64,000 nt of DNA from Phyllobacterium endophyticum. Its GTDB lineage: Bacteria; Pseudomonadota; Alphaproteobacteria; Rhizobiales; Rhizobiaceae. Position numbers and translations under genes: made by a program. Below, piece after piece: positions 44,730 to 53,017 of the stretch. Location: contig NZ_PGGN01000001.1 of NCBI RefSeq assembly GCF_003010935.1, positions 558,001 through 622,000 of the forward strand, read 5' to 3'. The notes below the pieces were generated by a model. That model saw only the letters and a program-made list of their open reading frames with translations. It was not told the DNA's origin and made no database searches. The first letter of the stretch is position 1. The number at the start of each line of letters is the position of its first letter.

Positions 44730-46538
44730 ATGAGCACTCCACTAGATCACATTCGCAATTTCTCCATCGTCGCCCATATCGACCATGGCAAATCCACCCT
44801 TGCCGACCGGCTGATCCAATCGACCGGCGGGCTGGAGTTACGCGACATGAAGGAGCAGGTGCTCGACTCGATGGATATCGAGCGCGAGCGCGGCATCACC
44901 ATCAAGGCGCAGACCGTCCGGCTCAATTACAAGGCCAATAATGGCGAGACCTATGTCCTCAATCTGATCGACACGCCCGGCCACGTCGATTTCGCCTATG
45001 AGGTGTCGCGGTCGCTGTCTGCATGCGAAGGTTCGCTGCTCGTCGTCGACGCCTCGCAGGGTGTCGAGGCGCAGACGCTGGCCAATGTCTATCAGGCCAT
45101 CGACAACAATCACGAGATTGTCGTGGTCCTCAACAAGGTCGATCTCCCCGCCGCCGAGCCGGAGCGTATCCGCGAACAGGTGGAAGAAGTCATCGGCATC
45201 GATGCGAGCCAGGCCGTGCTCATCTCCGCCAAGACCGGCCTCGGCATTCCGGATGTGCTGGAGGCCATCGTCAACCAGCTGCCGCCGCCGCGCGAAGGTG
45301 ATCGCAACAAGCCGCTCAAGGCCATGCTGGTCGATAGCTGGTATGATGCCTATCTCGGCGTCATCGTCCTCGTGCGCATCATCGATGGCGTTTTGAAAAA
45401 AGGCCAGACCATCCGCATGATGGGTACCGGCGCCAAGTATCCGGTGGAGCGTACGGGCGTGTTCACGCCGAAGATGCTCGCCGTCGATGAGCTTGGACCC
45501 GGCGAGTTCGGTTTCATCACCGCCTCGATCAAGGAAGTCGCCGATACCCGCGTCGGCGATACCATCACCGAGGACAAGCGCCCGACCGCCTCGATCCTGC
45601 CCGGCTTCAAGCCTGCGCAACCTGTCGTCTTCTGCGGCCTATTCCCCGTCGATGCGGCGGATTTCGAGGATCTGCGCGCCGCCATGGGCCGCCTGCGCCT
45701 CAACGATGCCTCGTTCTCCTTCGAGATGGAAAGCTCCGCCGCGCTCGGCTTCGGCTTCCGCTGCGGCTTCCTTGGGCTCCTGCATCTGGAGATCATCCAG
45801 GAACGGCTGGAGCGCGAGTTCAACCTCGATCTCATCGCCACCGCGCCGAGCGTCGTCTACAAGCTCAACATGACCGACGGCACCCAGCGCGAATTGCACA
45901 ATCCCGCCGACATGCCCGAGGTGATGAAGATCGCCTCCATCGAGGAGCCGTGGATCCGCGCGACGATCCTCACCCCTGACGATTATCTCGGCTCGATCCT
46001 CAAGCTCTGCCAGGATCGCCGCGGCATCCAGATCGATCTCAACTATGTCGGCAAGCGCGCCATGGTCATCTATGACCTGCCGCTCAACGAGGTGGTGTTC
46101 GATTTCTACGACCGGTTGAAATCCATCAGCCAGGGCTATGCCTCCTTCGATTATCACCTGTCGGATTACCGCGAGGGCAACCTTGTCAAGATGTCGGTGC
46201 TGGTGAATGGCGAGCCTGTGGACGCGTTGTCGATGATGGTGCACCGCGCCGCCGCCGAAAAGCGCGGCCGCGACCTTTGCGAAAAGCTGAAGGACCTCAT
46301 CCCCAAGCACATGTTCAAGATCCCGATCCAGGCGGCCATCGGCGGCACGGTGATCGCGCGCGAGACCATCTCGGCCCTGCGCAAGGACGTGACGGCCAAG
46401 TGCTATGGCGGCGACGTCTCACGCAAGCGCAAGCTTCTGGAAAAGCAGAAGGAAGGCAAGAAGCGCATGCGGCAGTTCGGCAAGGTCGAAATCCCGCAGG
46501 AAGCCTTCATCCAGGCACTGAAGATGGGCGATAGTTGA
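44730..46538 (+). CDS. lepA: Elongation factor 4 (LepA)
   Basis: The product is 602 residues from the ATG giving [20 protein letters not shown]; the open frame to 44670 is not needed. It is a ribosome-associated GTPase acting in translation under stress and in initiation/biogenesis. G1 [15 protein letters not shown]2/G3 ERERGITI and DTPGHVDF, and G4 NKVDLP are intact. The LepA-specific C-terminal domain is present ([21 protein letters not shown]). It is followed by a small lipoprotein gene on the same strand. Confidence 0.97.
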   Translation: MSTPLDHIRNFSIVAHIDHGKSTLADRLIQSTGGLELRDMKEQVLDSMDIERERGITIKAQTVRLNYKANNGETYVLNLIDTPGHVDFAYEVSRSLSACEGSLLVVDASQGVEAQTLANVYQAIDNNHEIVVVLNKVDLPAAEPERIREQVEEVIGIDASQAVLISAKTGLGIPDVLEAIVNQLPPPREGDRNKPLKAMLVDSWYDAYLGVIVLVRIIDGVLKKGQTIRMMGTGAKYPVERTGVFTPKMLAVDELGPGEFGFITASIKEVADTRVGDTITEDKRPTASILPGFKPAQPVVFCGLFPVDAADFEDLRAAMGRLRLNDASFSFEMESSAALGFGFRCGFLGLLHLEIIQERLEREFNLDLIATAPSVVYKLNMTDGTQRELHNPADMPEVMKIASIEEPWIRATILTPDDYLGSILKLCQDRRGIQIDLNYVGKRAMVIYDLPLNEVVFDFYDRLKSISQGYASFDYHLSDYREGNLVKMSVLVNGEPVDALSMMVHRAAAEKRGRDLCEKLKDLIPKHMFKIPIQAAIGGTVIARETISALRKDVTAKCYGGDVSRKRKLLEKQKEGKKRMRQFGKVEIPQEAFIQALKMGDS

Positions 46539-46609
46539 GGGCTGCGCTGCCCTTTACCCTTGCCCTTGCGGGGGCGATGAGCGGGCAAGACCCGCGGGTC
46601 ACCCCCGAT

Positions 46610-46804
46610 GTGAGAGCGAAGCGAAGGTTGGTGGCGCTTCTCGCCCCCATCCTGTTGAGCGCCGCGCTCGCCGGCTGCACCACAACCCCGCCGCGAACCC
46701 CGCCGGCGGCAGTGCGCGCGGCACAGGGTGACGACCAGCCCGAACCACCGACGCCCGGCATAAAGCCGCTGACGGTGGAGCAGGAAGAGCAGTTCGGGGG
46801 GTAG
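46610..46804 (+). CDS. Small putative lipoprotein
   Basis: The product is 64 residues if started at GTG 46610, giving VRAKRRLVALLAPILLSAAL and the lipobox ALAGC. The mature part is short, Pro-rich and acidic, ending PLTVEQEEQFGG. The frame is also open from a TTG at 46535, overlapping the lepA stop, but that part codes no signal-like sequence. There is no strong ribosome site. It could be a read-through partner of lepA or not expressed. Function unknown. Confidence 0.45.
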   Translation: MRAKRRLVALLAPILLSAALAGCTTTPPRTPPAAVRAAQGDDQPEPPTPGIKPLTVEQEEQFGG

Positions 46805-46810
46805 CCTTTT

Positions 46811-47191
46811 TCAAGGTCCTATCCTAGATTCCAATAGTCTTAAGAGTGCCATCTCTTTATCAGTTAAAGAACTATCGCCGAATTCGTGCACCATTGCTTG
46901 TAGGAATTGCTTTGCAGAATTGGGCGTCGCCCATATTCGAATTCGGTATCGGCCGTAGGTCACGGGAACAATCAAAAATCTATCATATAAGCGGTTAAGC
47001 GAACGATTGACCGCAACGATGTTCGACCGTGTAACATCACCTCGATTATGTACAAGCTGGGTAACTCTCTCAGTACTCAATAGAATACCTGCGTCAACGC
47101 CGAGTCGGGCAATGTATCCGCTCAACGAGTGTGGCGAGCGATCAAAAACCTCCAAAATGCTGCGTTCAATTGAACCCAAGCCACGGCTCAT
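46811..47191 (-). CDS. Small winged-helix-like protein, unknown function
   Basis: The product is 126 residues from the ATG eight bases after GAGGA. The sequence MSRGLGSIERSILEVFDRSP, then helix-rich SLSGYIARLGVDA and RVTQLVHNRGDVTRSNIVAVNRSLNRLYDR with a following short beta pair (FLIVPVTYGRYRIRIWAT), has the look of a winged helix-turn-helix domain. The base composition is visibly more AT-rich than lepA and the nitrate genes. It is divergent from the HEPN-motif gene across a 188-bp AT-rich gap. Family not recognised; it may regulate its neighbour. Confidence 0.65.
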   Translation of the reverse strand: MSRGLGSIERSILEVFDRSPHSLSGYIARLGVDAGILLSTERVTQLVHNRGDVTRSNIVAVNRSLNRLYDRFLIVPVTYGRYRIRIWATPNSAKQFLQAMVHEFGDSSLTDKEMALLRLLESRIGP

Positions 47192-47379
47192 TGTGTGGTT
47201 CCTCATAAATATCTGAAAAATTGCAAAAAAACCTTACGCAACTTAGTGCAAACATTACAGCGGCTTAGCGTTATCTGTCCACTTTGGATCAACACTTAAG
47301 TGGTCTCTGTATTTTATCTATTGTGTTAATCGCACGCGCTTTCATACTTATTTACTAGAGCCACCGACGCGAGAAGATC

Positions 47380-48684
47380 ATGACCGACGTAAATCTGCCA
47401 GCCATAATCAAAAACACTTTGCCAGTTCTAGACGATCTGACAGCTGCTCTGGGTATCCCGCGAAGTATACTTGCGTCTGACGAGGAGATTGGGAGCGCTT
47501 GGTCCAGTTTGCCGAGCGTGCTCAACAAGATCCCCGCCGAACTACGAACCGAGCAATTAGCAAAGATGTGTATCGCAGTCGCCTCTGGTCTATTCGACAG
47601 TGCGCTGAACTATGTTTGGAATTGCTCAATAGTGGAGTTAAGAGAGAAAGTAAAAAGATTTGGATTGAATGTCGTTTCGCAAATAACTGGCAAGCCGAGT
47701 TTTGACGAACAGGTTTTGATCGACTTAAAAGATGCTGATTTGCTCAATCTATGTTTGAAGTTGAACCTTATAACTGAAGACGGATTCTATTTTTTAGATC
47801 AATGCCGCGACATAAGAAATAACTTCTCAGCCGCTCATCCGGGAGTCGGCAACATTGACAATCACGAGTTCATTGCTTTCACCAACCGCTGCGCAAAATA
47901 TGCTCTTAATAATGAATACAACCCCGTCGGAGTTGACCTCGCAGGCTTCTTGATTGCCATAAAGGCTGGAAAGTTTACGCCTGAGCAAACGAACCAATGG
48001 GTTTTGCGAATAGCGAAGACGCATGAAGCACAACAAGGTCTGATCTTTGGTACGATGCATGGTATCTATTGTGATCCCGCCAGTCACGAAGAAGCTCGTG
48101 TAAACGCATTGGCAATCACATCGGAATTCGCAAAGGGCTTCTCTCCAAAAGCAAAATCAGATTTCATAAATCGGCACCATGATTACATAGCCAAGGGCGA
48201 TGAGAAACGGCATAAGGCATCACAACAATTCTTCGAAAAATTACAAATATTGGACTTACTTGATGCCCATGAAGTGCATTCATTGATCTCCAATGCGGCC
48301 AAGAAGTTAATGGCGGTGCATCAGTCTTACGACAATTTCTATAATGAACCCCCTTTTGCAGAACGTCTTAGAACGCTTTCGGAGCAAGGGGCGACCCCGG
48401 ATACTGTCAAACAAGAGCTGGTTGAAACAATTGTCACCTGCGCGGTTGGAAACCAGTATGGAGTTTCACACCTTGCCACCCCTCACTACCGCAAATTGAT
48501 CAGAGGCTTTTCTCCGGCAGAAGTTGAAATAATGCTGAGTCTCCCATCTGAAAAAAATATACTCGCGCGGCGCATGAAATTTTCATCGCCGTGCAATGAA
48601 AGATACAAAGAATTTGTGAACCTGATTGACCCGTCGACGGTCCCATCAAAAGTAGCTTCCGCATATGCTGAGTATCTAAAGTAG
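47380..48684 (+). CDS. HEPN-motif protein, candidate abortive-infection/defence gene
   Basis: The product is 434 residues, with no signal peptide or membrane helix. At residues 143-154 it reads RDIRNNFSAAHP. Arg146-Asn147 and His153 fit the Rx4-6H catalytic motif of HEPN ribonucleases, on a helix preceded by a helical region (residues 55-140), as HEPN domains require. The remaining ~270 residues are mostly helical and unrecognised (a possible sensor or effector region). The gene is AT-rich compared with the genome around it, monocistronic and next to a small wHTH-like gene. HEPN RNases act in toxin-antitoxin and abortive-infection systems. This assignment is inference from one motif. Confidence 0.6.
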   Translation: MTDVNLPAIIKNTLPVLDDLTAALGIPRSILASDEEIGSAWSSLPSVLNKIPAELRTEQLAKMCIAVASGLFDSALNYVWNCSIVELREKVKRFGLNVVSQITGKPSFDEQVLIDLKDADLLNLCLKLNLITEDGFYFLDQCRDIRNNFSAAHPGVGNIDNHEFIAFTNRCAKYALNNEYNPVGVDLAGFLIAIKAGKFTPEQTNQWVLRIAKTHEAQQGLIFGTMHGIYCDPASHEEARVNALAITSEFAKGFSPKAKSDFINRHHDYIAKGDEKRHKASQQFFEKLQILDLLDAHEVHSLISNAAKKLMAVHQSYDNFYNEPPFAERLRTLSEQGATPDTVKQELVETIVTCAVGNQYGVSHLATPHYRKLIRGFSPAEVEIMLSLPSEKNILARRMKFSSPCNERYKEFVNLIDPSTVPSKVASAYAEYLK

Positions 48685-48815
48685 CCAAGGCGGTAGTGTA
48701 CGAGAGACGTTGACTTGACTCGGAAACATACCACCCATGCGCATATTGCACTGCACAATATCCGCACCTGCGCCTATCCTGTGGTTGTTGAACCAGCGCC
48801 ACTAGGAAACAGGCC

Positions 48816-48977
48816 ATGAGCTTTCTGATTGATTTTGCCACGCGCGGTCGCCGCAGCAATGACAGTGCCTATCGCGAGGCGCTTGCCATGCTGCAGGGCA
48901 TGAGCGCGCGGGATCGCGCCGATATCGGCATCAAGCAGGCGGATTTCACCCGCATTGCGCGCGAGATGTCGCGGTAG
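48816..48977 (+). CDS. DUF1127 small protein, copy 1
   Basis: The product is 53 residues, too short for many gene callers. It starts MSFLIDFATRGRRSNDSAYR and ends with the DUF1127 core, ARDRADIGIKQADFTRIARE. AGGAAACAGG precedes the ATG. DUF1127 proteins in alphaproteobacteria are basic micro-proteins implicated in RNA-binding and growth-phase or nutrient-linked regulation. The other copy lies 638 bp downstream. It carries a longer, Arg-rich linker than copy 2 does. Confidence 0.85.
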   Translation: MSFLIDFATRGRRSNDSAYREALAMLQGMSARDRADIGIKQADFTRIAREMSR

Positions 48978-49000
48978 CTTGCAACCGGCACTTGCCGAAA

Positions 49001-49300
49001 TCAATTGGACGGCAAGACACCTTCCAAAGCAATTATCCTCGTAGAGGCGCAGCCCTCGCGGATTGCCTTAAGTCGAGCGTATTCCGGCGATTCGTACCAA
49101 GCCATCAACGATTGCATATCCGGAAACTCGATTATGACGAGGCGATGTGGTTCCCAGTCGCCTTCGAGCACCTTGGTCGCTCCGCCACGTCCCAGATATC
49201 GTCCGCCATACCGCGCTTCGGTCGCCGGTACGTCGCGGCGATACTCCTCAAAGGCAGCTGTGTTATGGACGTCTACATCGGCAATAAGATATGCAGCCAT
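49001..49300 (-). CDS. DUF1330-family protein
   Basis: The product is 99 residues from the ATG placed after GGGAGG; a GTG two codons upstream is less likely. The ferredoxin-like dimeric alpha-beta barrel is recognised from AAYLIADVDVHNTAAFEEYR, GGRYLGRGG and VIIEFPDMQSLMAWYESPEY. DUF1330 proteins are small soluble proteins of unknown role, related to stress-responsive barrel proteins. It is convergent with the first DUF1127 copy and lies between the two duplicates. Confidence 0.92.
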   Translation of the reverse strand: MAAYLIADVDVHNTAAFEEYRRDVPATEARYGGRYLGRGGATKVLEGDWEPHRLVIIEFPDMQSLMAWYESPEYARLKAIREGCASTRIIALEGVLPSN

Positions 49301-49453
49301 GGTCACCTCCCGACTTCTGTCGGGACATCATACCCCTTTGGAGTCCATTAGTCAGGTAAATGGGCATACCACCCATGCGCATATTGCACTGCACAAGACC
49401 CGCACCCACACCTATCCTGTTCCTGTTGAACCATCGCCCCCAGGAAACAGGCC

Positions 49454-49615
49454 ATGAGCTTTCTGATTGATTTTGCCACCCGCCGCCGCGCCAGTGATGG
49501 TGCCTATCGCGAGGCGCTTGCCGTGCTGCAGGGCATGAGCGCGCGGGATCGCGCCGATATCGGCATCAAGCAGGGTGATTTCGCCCGCATTGCGCGCGAG
49601 ATGTCGCGCCGCTGA
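49454..49615 (+). CDS. DUF1127 small protein, copy 2
   Basis: The product is 53 residues, MSFLIDFATRRRASDGAYRE to SRR. It differs from copy 1 at only some ten positions, mostly in the Arg-rich linker and the C-terminus; the core ARDRADIGIKQGDFARIARE is kept. The ribosome site AGGAAACAGG and the upstream 89 bp are shared with copy 1. It is probably a recent duplication and still functional. Confidence 0.85.
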   Translation: MSFLIDFATRRRASDGAYREALAVLQGMSARDRADIGIKQGDFARIAREMSRR

Positions 49616-50164
49616 TTTCGGGTGCTGTTAGGGAGCGCCGTCTGCTTCGATGGGCGTAAAGCGCATTTTATTCGCTGGAATCCTAGTGCACCTGCCTCTC
49701 GACGATTGAGGTTCCACTTCTCGGTCAATCTCGGGCTCCTGCTTCTCCGTCATCGTAAAACACCTCCCTCTCCGTCATCCTCGGGCTTGACCCGAGGACC
49801 CAAGGCCAGGGAGCACAGCTAGTTGCTGGAAACTTCGACGGGGTCCAGCTAGAGCGGATGTTTTGCGTAAGATTTGATTGAGTGCAGTTGTCCTCTGGAA
49901 TGCGCAGTCAAGCTCCAACTCGCACTCCCTGGCCGTGGGTCCTCGGGTCAAGCCCGAGGATGACGGAGAGGTGGAGCCCGAAGATGATGGAGAGGGAGGT
50001 GCGCAGCATGACGGGTAGGTGGAGCCCGAGGATGGCGGAAAGGGAGGGCCTTGGGATGACGGAGAAGGAGGCGCTTGTCGTCGTCCAACAGGGAGGCGCT
50101 TTTCACGAAGAGCGTTCGGCTTTCGTTGAATATACGCGGCCCCGGTTTGCGTAGAAAATGCGGT
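49616..50164. other. Repeat-rich intergenic region
   Basis: No protein gene is supported over these ~550 bp. They hold a long inverted repeat (49768-49970, listed separately) and, at about 49970-50090, several decayed copies of the same GGAGCCCGAGGATGACGGAG-like element. Open frames here translate as repetitive Ser/Arg/Pro strings and are artefacts of the repeats. Confidence 0.7.
49768..49970. repeat. 46-bp inverted repeat pair, rhizobial intergenic repeat type
   Basis: Bases 49768-49813 and 49925-49970 are inverted copies with a single mismatch, 111 bp apart. Each arm itself contains the hairpin CCTCGGGCTTGACCCGAGG (7-8 bp stem). This palindromic CGTCATCCTCGGGCTTGACC family is widespread between genes in Rhizobiales, as I recall. 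Partial copies follow downstream. It may be a small non-autonomous mobile element. Confidence 0.8.
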
Positions 50165-50449
50165 ATGTCCGGATATGTCTACATCCTCACAAATCGCAAG
50201 AACGGGACGGTCTATGTCGGCGTTACAGCCGATCTTGCCGGCCGCATTTACCAGCACCGCGAAGGGCACACGCCGGGTTTTGCATGGAAATACGGTTGCA
50301 CGCGTCTTGTATGGTATGAAGAACGTGATCTGGTCGTCGATGCAATCCAGCGCGAGAAATCGCTGAAACGCTGGTATCGTCAGTGGAAGATCGAACTGAT
50401 CGAAAGCATCAACCCAAATTGGAACGATCTTTACGCGACGCTCGCGTAA
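50165..50449 (+). CDS. GIY-YIG nuclease-family protein
   Basis: The product is 94 residues. The GIY-YIG signature is seen as GYVYILTNRKNGTVYVGVT, with the later Arg in DLAGRIYQHREG, and a Glu in AIQREKSLKRW as the metal ligand. This is the UPF0213/YhbQ-like stand-alone single-domain group, thought to act in DNA repair or recombination; the exact role is unknown. The chosen ATG starts at the domain. The 3' end overlaps the convergent DUF1579-like gene by 41 bp. Confidence 0.88.
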   Translation: MSGYVYILTNRKNGTVYVGVTADLAGRIYQHREGHTPGFAWKYGCTRLVWYEERDLVVDAIQREKSLKRWYRQWKIELIESINPNWNDLYATLA

Positions 50450-50912
50450 ACTCCATCACCCAGTTGGTTTCCCAGGTTTCGCCGCCATCCCGGGAAAACG
50501 CCTGCGCCCAGACCGGTGCTTCCACGGAGGGTGTCCACAGGAAGCGCACGCGCACCGGCACGCCGTCATCCATATCCTCGCCGTAAAAGACGCCCTTGCC
50601 ATTGTCGAAATGGCCGATGACGGGCGGGAAAAGCACATTCGAGCGGCTGTCGGCCCAGTTGAGCGACCATGATCCATCGCGCGGGTTGAACAGGCGCAGC
50701 GTCATTCCGGTAAAGCCTTGGGAGGGCATATGCATCTCTTCGAAATTTCCCGTGCCTTCGAGGATCTTGCGCACGCTCGACGTGGCGGGAAAGATCTCCC
50801 AGTCATCCGAGCCGGCAAAACGTTCCTTCAGGCGCAGATTGCGGATGTTCCAGTCGCCGATGAAAAAATCGAAATCCGACGCGCTGCCAAGGGTGTCTAT
50901 CGCTCCGTCCAT
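50409..50912 (-). CDS. DUF1579-like protein, soluble beta-barrel
   Basis: The product is 167 residues without signal peptide. The start DFDFFIGDWNIRNLRLKERF and the repeated beta strands (LRLFNPRDGSWSLNWADSRS; GVFYGEDMDDGVPVRVRFLW; GETWETNWVMEFTR) match the lipocalin-like proteins annotated DUF1579. Function is unknown. It is convergent with the GIY-YIG gene and divergent from nasT. Confidence 0.8.
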   Translation of the reverse strand: MDGAIDTLGSASDFDFFIGDWNIRNLRLKERFAGSDDWEIFPATSSVRKILEGTGNFEEMHMPSQGFTGMTLRLFNPRDGSWSLNWADSRSNVLFPPVIGHFDNGKGVFYGEDMDDGVPVRVRFLWTPSVEAPVWAQAFSRDGGETWETNWVMEFTRASRKDRSNLG

Positions 50913-50952
50913 GCCGCCATCCTCCCGTTTGAGCCGACGGTATAGCGCAGGG

Positions 50953-50987
50953 CTCCTGACAACATTCTGTCAGTAGGGTGTCAGGAG
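50953..50987. repeat. Competing hairpins between DUF1579-like gene and nasT
   Basis: CTCCTGACA (50953-50961) can pair either with TGTCAG at 50968-50973 (6-bp stem, 6-nt loop) or with TGTCAGGAG at 50979-50987 (9-bp stem). The two hairpins exclude each other. It could be a three-half-site operator or the leader of either flanking gene. Confidence 0.45.
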
Positions 50988-51066
50988 GGGCGCGAATCTT
51001 TGCCGCCGCTCCTGCTGCCACGCGGCTGCCGTCATCAACTATAGTCGGTGTGGCTGAATGTAGCAT

Positions 51067-51083
51067 TGCACAATATTCGTGCA
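51067..51083 (+). promoter_or_regulatory. NtrC-type site upstream of nasT
   Basis: TGCAC-AATATTC-GTGCA is a 5-7-5 inverted repeat matching the NtrC pattern TGCAC(C)-N5-(G)GTGCA. It ends 16 bp before the nasT start. No sigma-54 element is seen between it and the gene, so it might repress rather than activate, or serve a promoter further upstream. Confidence 0.6.
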
Positions 51084-51099
51084 TGCGCAAAATTGATGC

Positions 51100-51687
51100 A
51101 TGAAGGCTGCGCTCTCCATCATGATCTTCGACGAAAACCGCATCCGCGCCTCGATTATCGAGGAGGGGCTGCGGGAGGCGGGCCATGACCAGGTGGTGGT
51201 CCTGCACGATATTGTCGGTCTGGCGCGGCAGATCGAAATCATTGGCCCGGATGTCATCGTCATCGATATCGAGACGCCAAACCGCGACATGCTGGAGCAT
51301 TTGTTCCAGCTGACGCGTTCCGTGCGCAAGCCCATTGCCATGTTCGTCGATCGCTCGGACAGTTCGTCCATCGAGGCCGCGGTGGAGGCGGGCGTGTCGG
51401 CCTATGTGGTCGACGGGTTGAAGAAGGAGCGTGTCAAGCCGATCCTCGACATGGCCGTGAGCCGCTTCAAGGCTTTCAGCCGGCTGCAGCAGGAACTGGC
51501 GGATGCCAGAAGCGCACTCGAGGAGCGAAAGATAATCGATCGCGCCAAGGGCATTTTGATGAAATCCCGCAATCTGTCGGAAGACGAAGCCTACGCGCTT
51601 CTGCGCCAGACAGCCATGAACGAAAAGAAGAGACTTGCCGATATTGCACAAAGCGTCGTCATGGCGGCGGCAATTCTGGGGAGTTAG
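51100..51687 (+). CDS. nasT: NasT, ANTAR-domain antiterminator of nitrate assimilation genes
   Basis: The product is 195 residues. An N-terminal pseudo-receiver domain (residues 5-120; FDENRIRASIIEEGLREAGH) is followed by an ANTAR RNA-binding domain (about 130-188; ERKIIDRAKGILMKSRNLSEDEAYALLRQTAM). NasT binds twin hexaloop hairpins in the leader of nitrate genes and blocks termination; without nitrate it is held by NasS. The target leader is readable at 53187-53308. nasS follows 9 bp downstream. An NtrC-type site lies just upstream. Confidence 0.95.
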   Translation: MKAALSIMIFDENRIRASIIEEGLREAGHDQVVVLHDIVGLARQIEIIGPDVIVIDIETPNRDMLEHLFQLTRSVRKPIAMFVDRSDSSSIEAAVEAGVSAYVVDGLKKERVKPILDMAVSRFKAFSRLQQELADARSALEERKIIDRAKGILMKSRNLSEDEAYALLRQTAMNEKKRLADIAQSVVMAAAILGS

Positions 51688-51696
51688 GAAAGATCC

Positions 51697-52998
51697 ATGA
51701 GCTTCATCCCCACCGGAATTGATCAAGGCAGCGCGGGTTGGCAGAGCGGTGGCTTGACCGGACCTGCGACAGGCCGCAGCCAGGGCACAAGGCTGGTGCG
51801 CGCCGGGTTCATTCCGCTTGTCGATGCGTCGGTGTTGATTGCCGCCGCGGAGTTCGGTTTTGCGGCGCGCGAAGGCATTCAGCTCGATCTGGTCAAGGAT
51901 GTCTCCTGGGCCAATATCCGCGACCGCCTGGCGTTCCGGCAGTTCGATGTCGCCCATATGCTTGCCCCGATGCCTGTCGCTTCCGCGCTGGGTCTTGGGT
52001 CCAACCCGTCTCCGTCGATAGCGCCATTTTCGCTGGGGCGGGGCGGCAATGCCATCACCCTGTCGCTGCGGCTCTATCGCCGCATGCAGGAAATGGCCGG
52101 ACTTGCCGGTCAGGAAGACGCCCTGACGAATGCGAAGGCGCTCAAGCTTGTCATCGATGACATGCGGAAAAAGGGAGAGGCACTGCCGGTACTCGGCATG
52201 ACCTATCCATTCTCGTCGCATAATTATGAGCTGCGCTATTGGCTGGCGGCCGGCGGCATTCATCCTGACACGGATGTGAAGCTCGTGGTCGTGCCGCCAC
52301 CAATGACATCAGATGCGCTTTCCGCCGGGGCAATCGACGGCTTCTGCGTCGGTGCGCCGTGGAACATGGTGGCCGTTTCGCGCGAACTCGGGCGCATCGT
52401 GGCGGTCAAGCAGGATATCTGGCCGTCGAGCCCGGAAAAAGTGCTCGGCACGCGTCCCGAATGGGCGGAGCAAAATCCTGAAACGCTGTCGCGCTTGATC
52501 GTCGCGCTGGACCGGGCTGCCTCCTGGTGTGATATCCCGGACAATCGGCGTGACCTGGCGCAACTCCTCGCAGAACCGCGTTATCTCGACGTGCCGTTCG
52601 ATATTCTCCATCCGGTGCTCATGGGCAGGTTCACCATCGATCCGGTTGGAACCCGGCGGATAGTGCCTGATTACTTGACGTTCCATCGTGGCGGAGCAAA
52701 TTTCCCGTGGATCAGCCAGGCGCAATGGATATTCAGCCAGATGGTGCGATGGGGGCAGGTTGCCTATTCGCCCGAAAGCCAAGGGCAGGTCTCGTCGGCA
52801 TTTCGGCCTGACATATACCGCAATGCCTTGGGCAGCCGTGCCGATATCCCGGCAGGCGATACGCGTATCGAAGGAAACGCGAAGGGCGACGGATTCATGG
52901 ACAGCACGGTGTTCTATCCGGAAGACATATCCGGTTATATCGCAGGTTCCGCAATTCGCAGCGCTGCGCCCAAAACTACGGGTCTGGTCGATCTTTAG
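51697..52998 (+). CDS. nasS: NasS, cytoplasmic nitrate/nitrite sensor (NrtA/CmpA-like)
   Basis: The product is 433 residues of the NrtA periplasmic-binding fold, but with no signal peptide (it starts MSFIPTGIDQGSAGWQSGGL), so it is cytoplasmic. Recognisable segments are VRAGFIPLVDASVLIAAAEF, the MLAPMPVASALGLG loop and the MTYPFSSHNYELRYWLAAGG segment. That is the NasS class, which binds nitrate or nitrite and releases NasT to bind RNA. No NrtB/NrtD transporter genes lie alongside, supporting the sensor over the transporter reading. It is co-transcribed with nasT. Confidence 0.92.
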   Translation: MSFIPTGIDQGSAGWQSGGLTGPATGRSQGTRLVRAGFIPLVDASVLIAAAEFGFAAREGIQLDLVKDVSWANIRDRLAFRQFDVAHMLAPMPVASALGLGSNPSPSIAPFSLGRGGNAITLSLRLYRRMQEMAGLAGQEDALTNAKALKLVIDDMRKKGEALPVLGMTYPFSSHNYELRYWLAAGGIHPDTDVKLVVVPPPMTSDALSAGAIDGFCVGAPWNMVAVSRELGRIVAVKQDIWPSSPEKVLGTRPEWAEQNPETLSRLIVALDRAASWCDIPDNRRDLAQLLAEPRYLDVPFDILHPVLMGRFTIDPVGTRRIVPDYLTFHRGGANFPWISQAQWIFSQMVRWGQVAYSPESQGQVSSAFRPDIYRNALGSRADIPAGDTRIEGNAKGDGFMDSTVFYPEDISGYIAGSAIRSAAPKTTGLVDL

Positions 52999-53002
52999 GA
53001 GC

Positions 53003-53017
53003 GCACATATTTTGTGC
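53003..53017 (+). promoter_or_regulatory. NtrC-type enhancer upstream of the nitrate operon
   Basis: GCAC-ATATTTT-GTGC matches the NtrC spacing (GCAC-N7-GTGC). A second inverted repeat, TTGTGC-CCT-GCACAA (53012-53026), partly overlaps it. The site is about 150 bp upstream of the sigma-54 promoter, a normal enhancer distance, and points to nitrogen-limitation control. Confidence 0.6.

Larger units (their letters stand above)
48727..49615 (+). repeat. Duplicated 251-bp promoter-plus-DUF1127 unit
   Basis: Bases 48727-48977 and 49365-49615 are two copies of one unit, offset by 638 bp. Each begins with CATACCACCCATGCGCATAT, has its DUF1127 start codon exactly 89 bp further on and has the same gene length. 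The 5' parts are conserved, including TTGCACTGCACAA. An oppositely oriented DUF1330 gene sits between the copies. Confidence 0.8.

Noticed and set aside
49768-50095. Possible CRISPR array
   Set aside because: Repeats are few, inverted or irregularly spaced and decayed, with no unique spacers of even length and no cas genes in the window.
49882-50154. 90-residue plus-strand open frame
   Set aside because: It translates the decayed intergenic repeats into Arg/Pro/Ser/Met strings and has no ribosome site or family match.
51697-52998. Periplasmic nitrate-binding protein NrtA of an ABC importer
   Set aside because: There is no signal peptide and no permease or ATPase gene alongside, whereas nasT is adjacent; NasS fits better.
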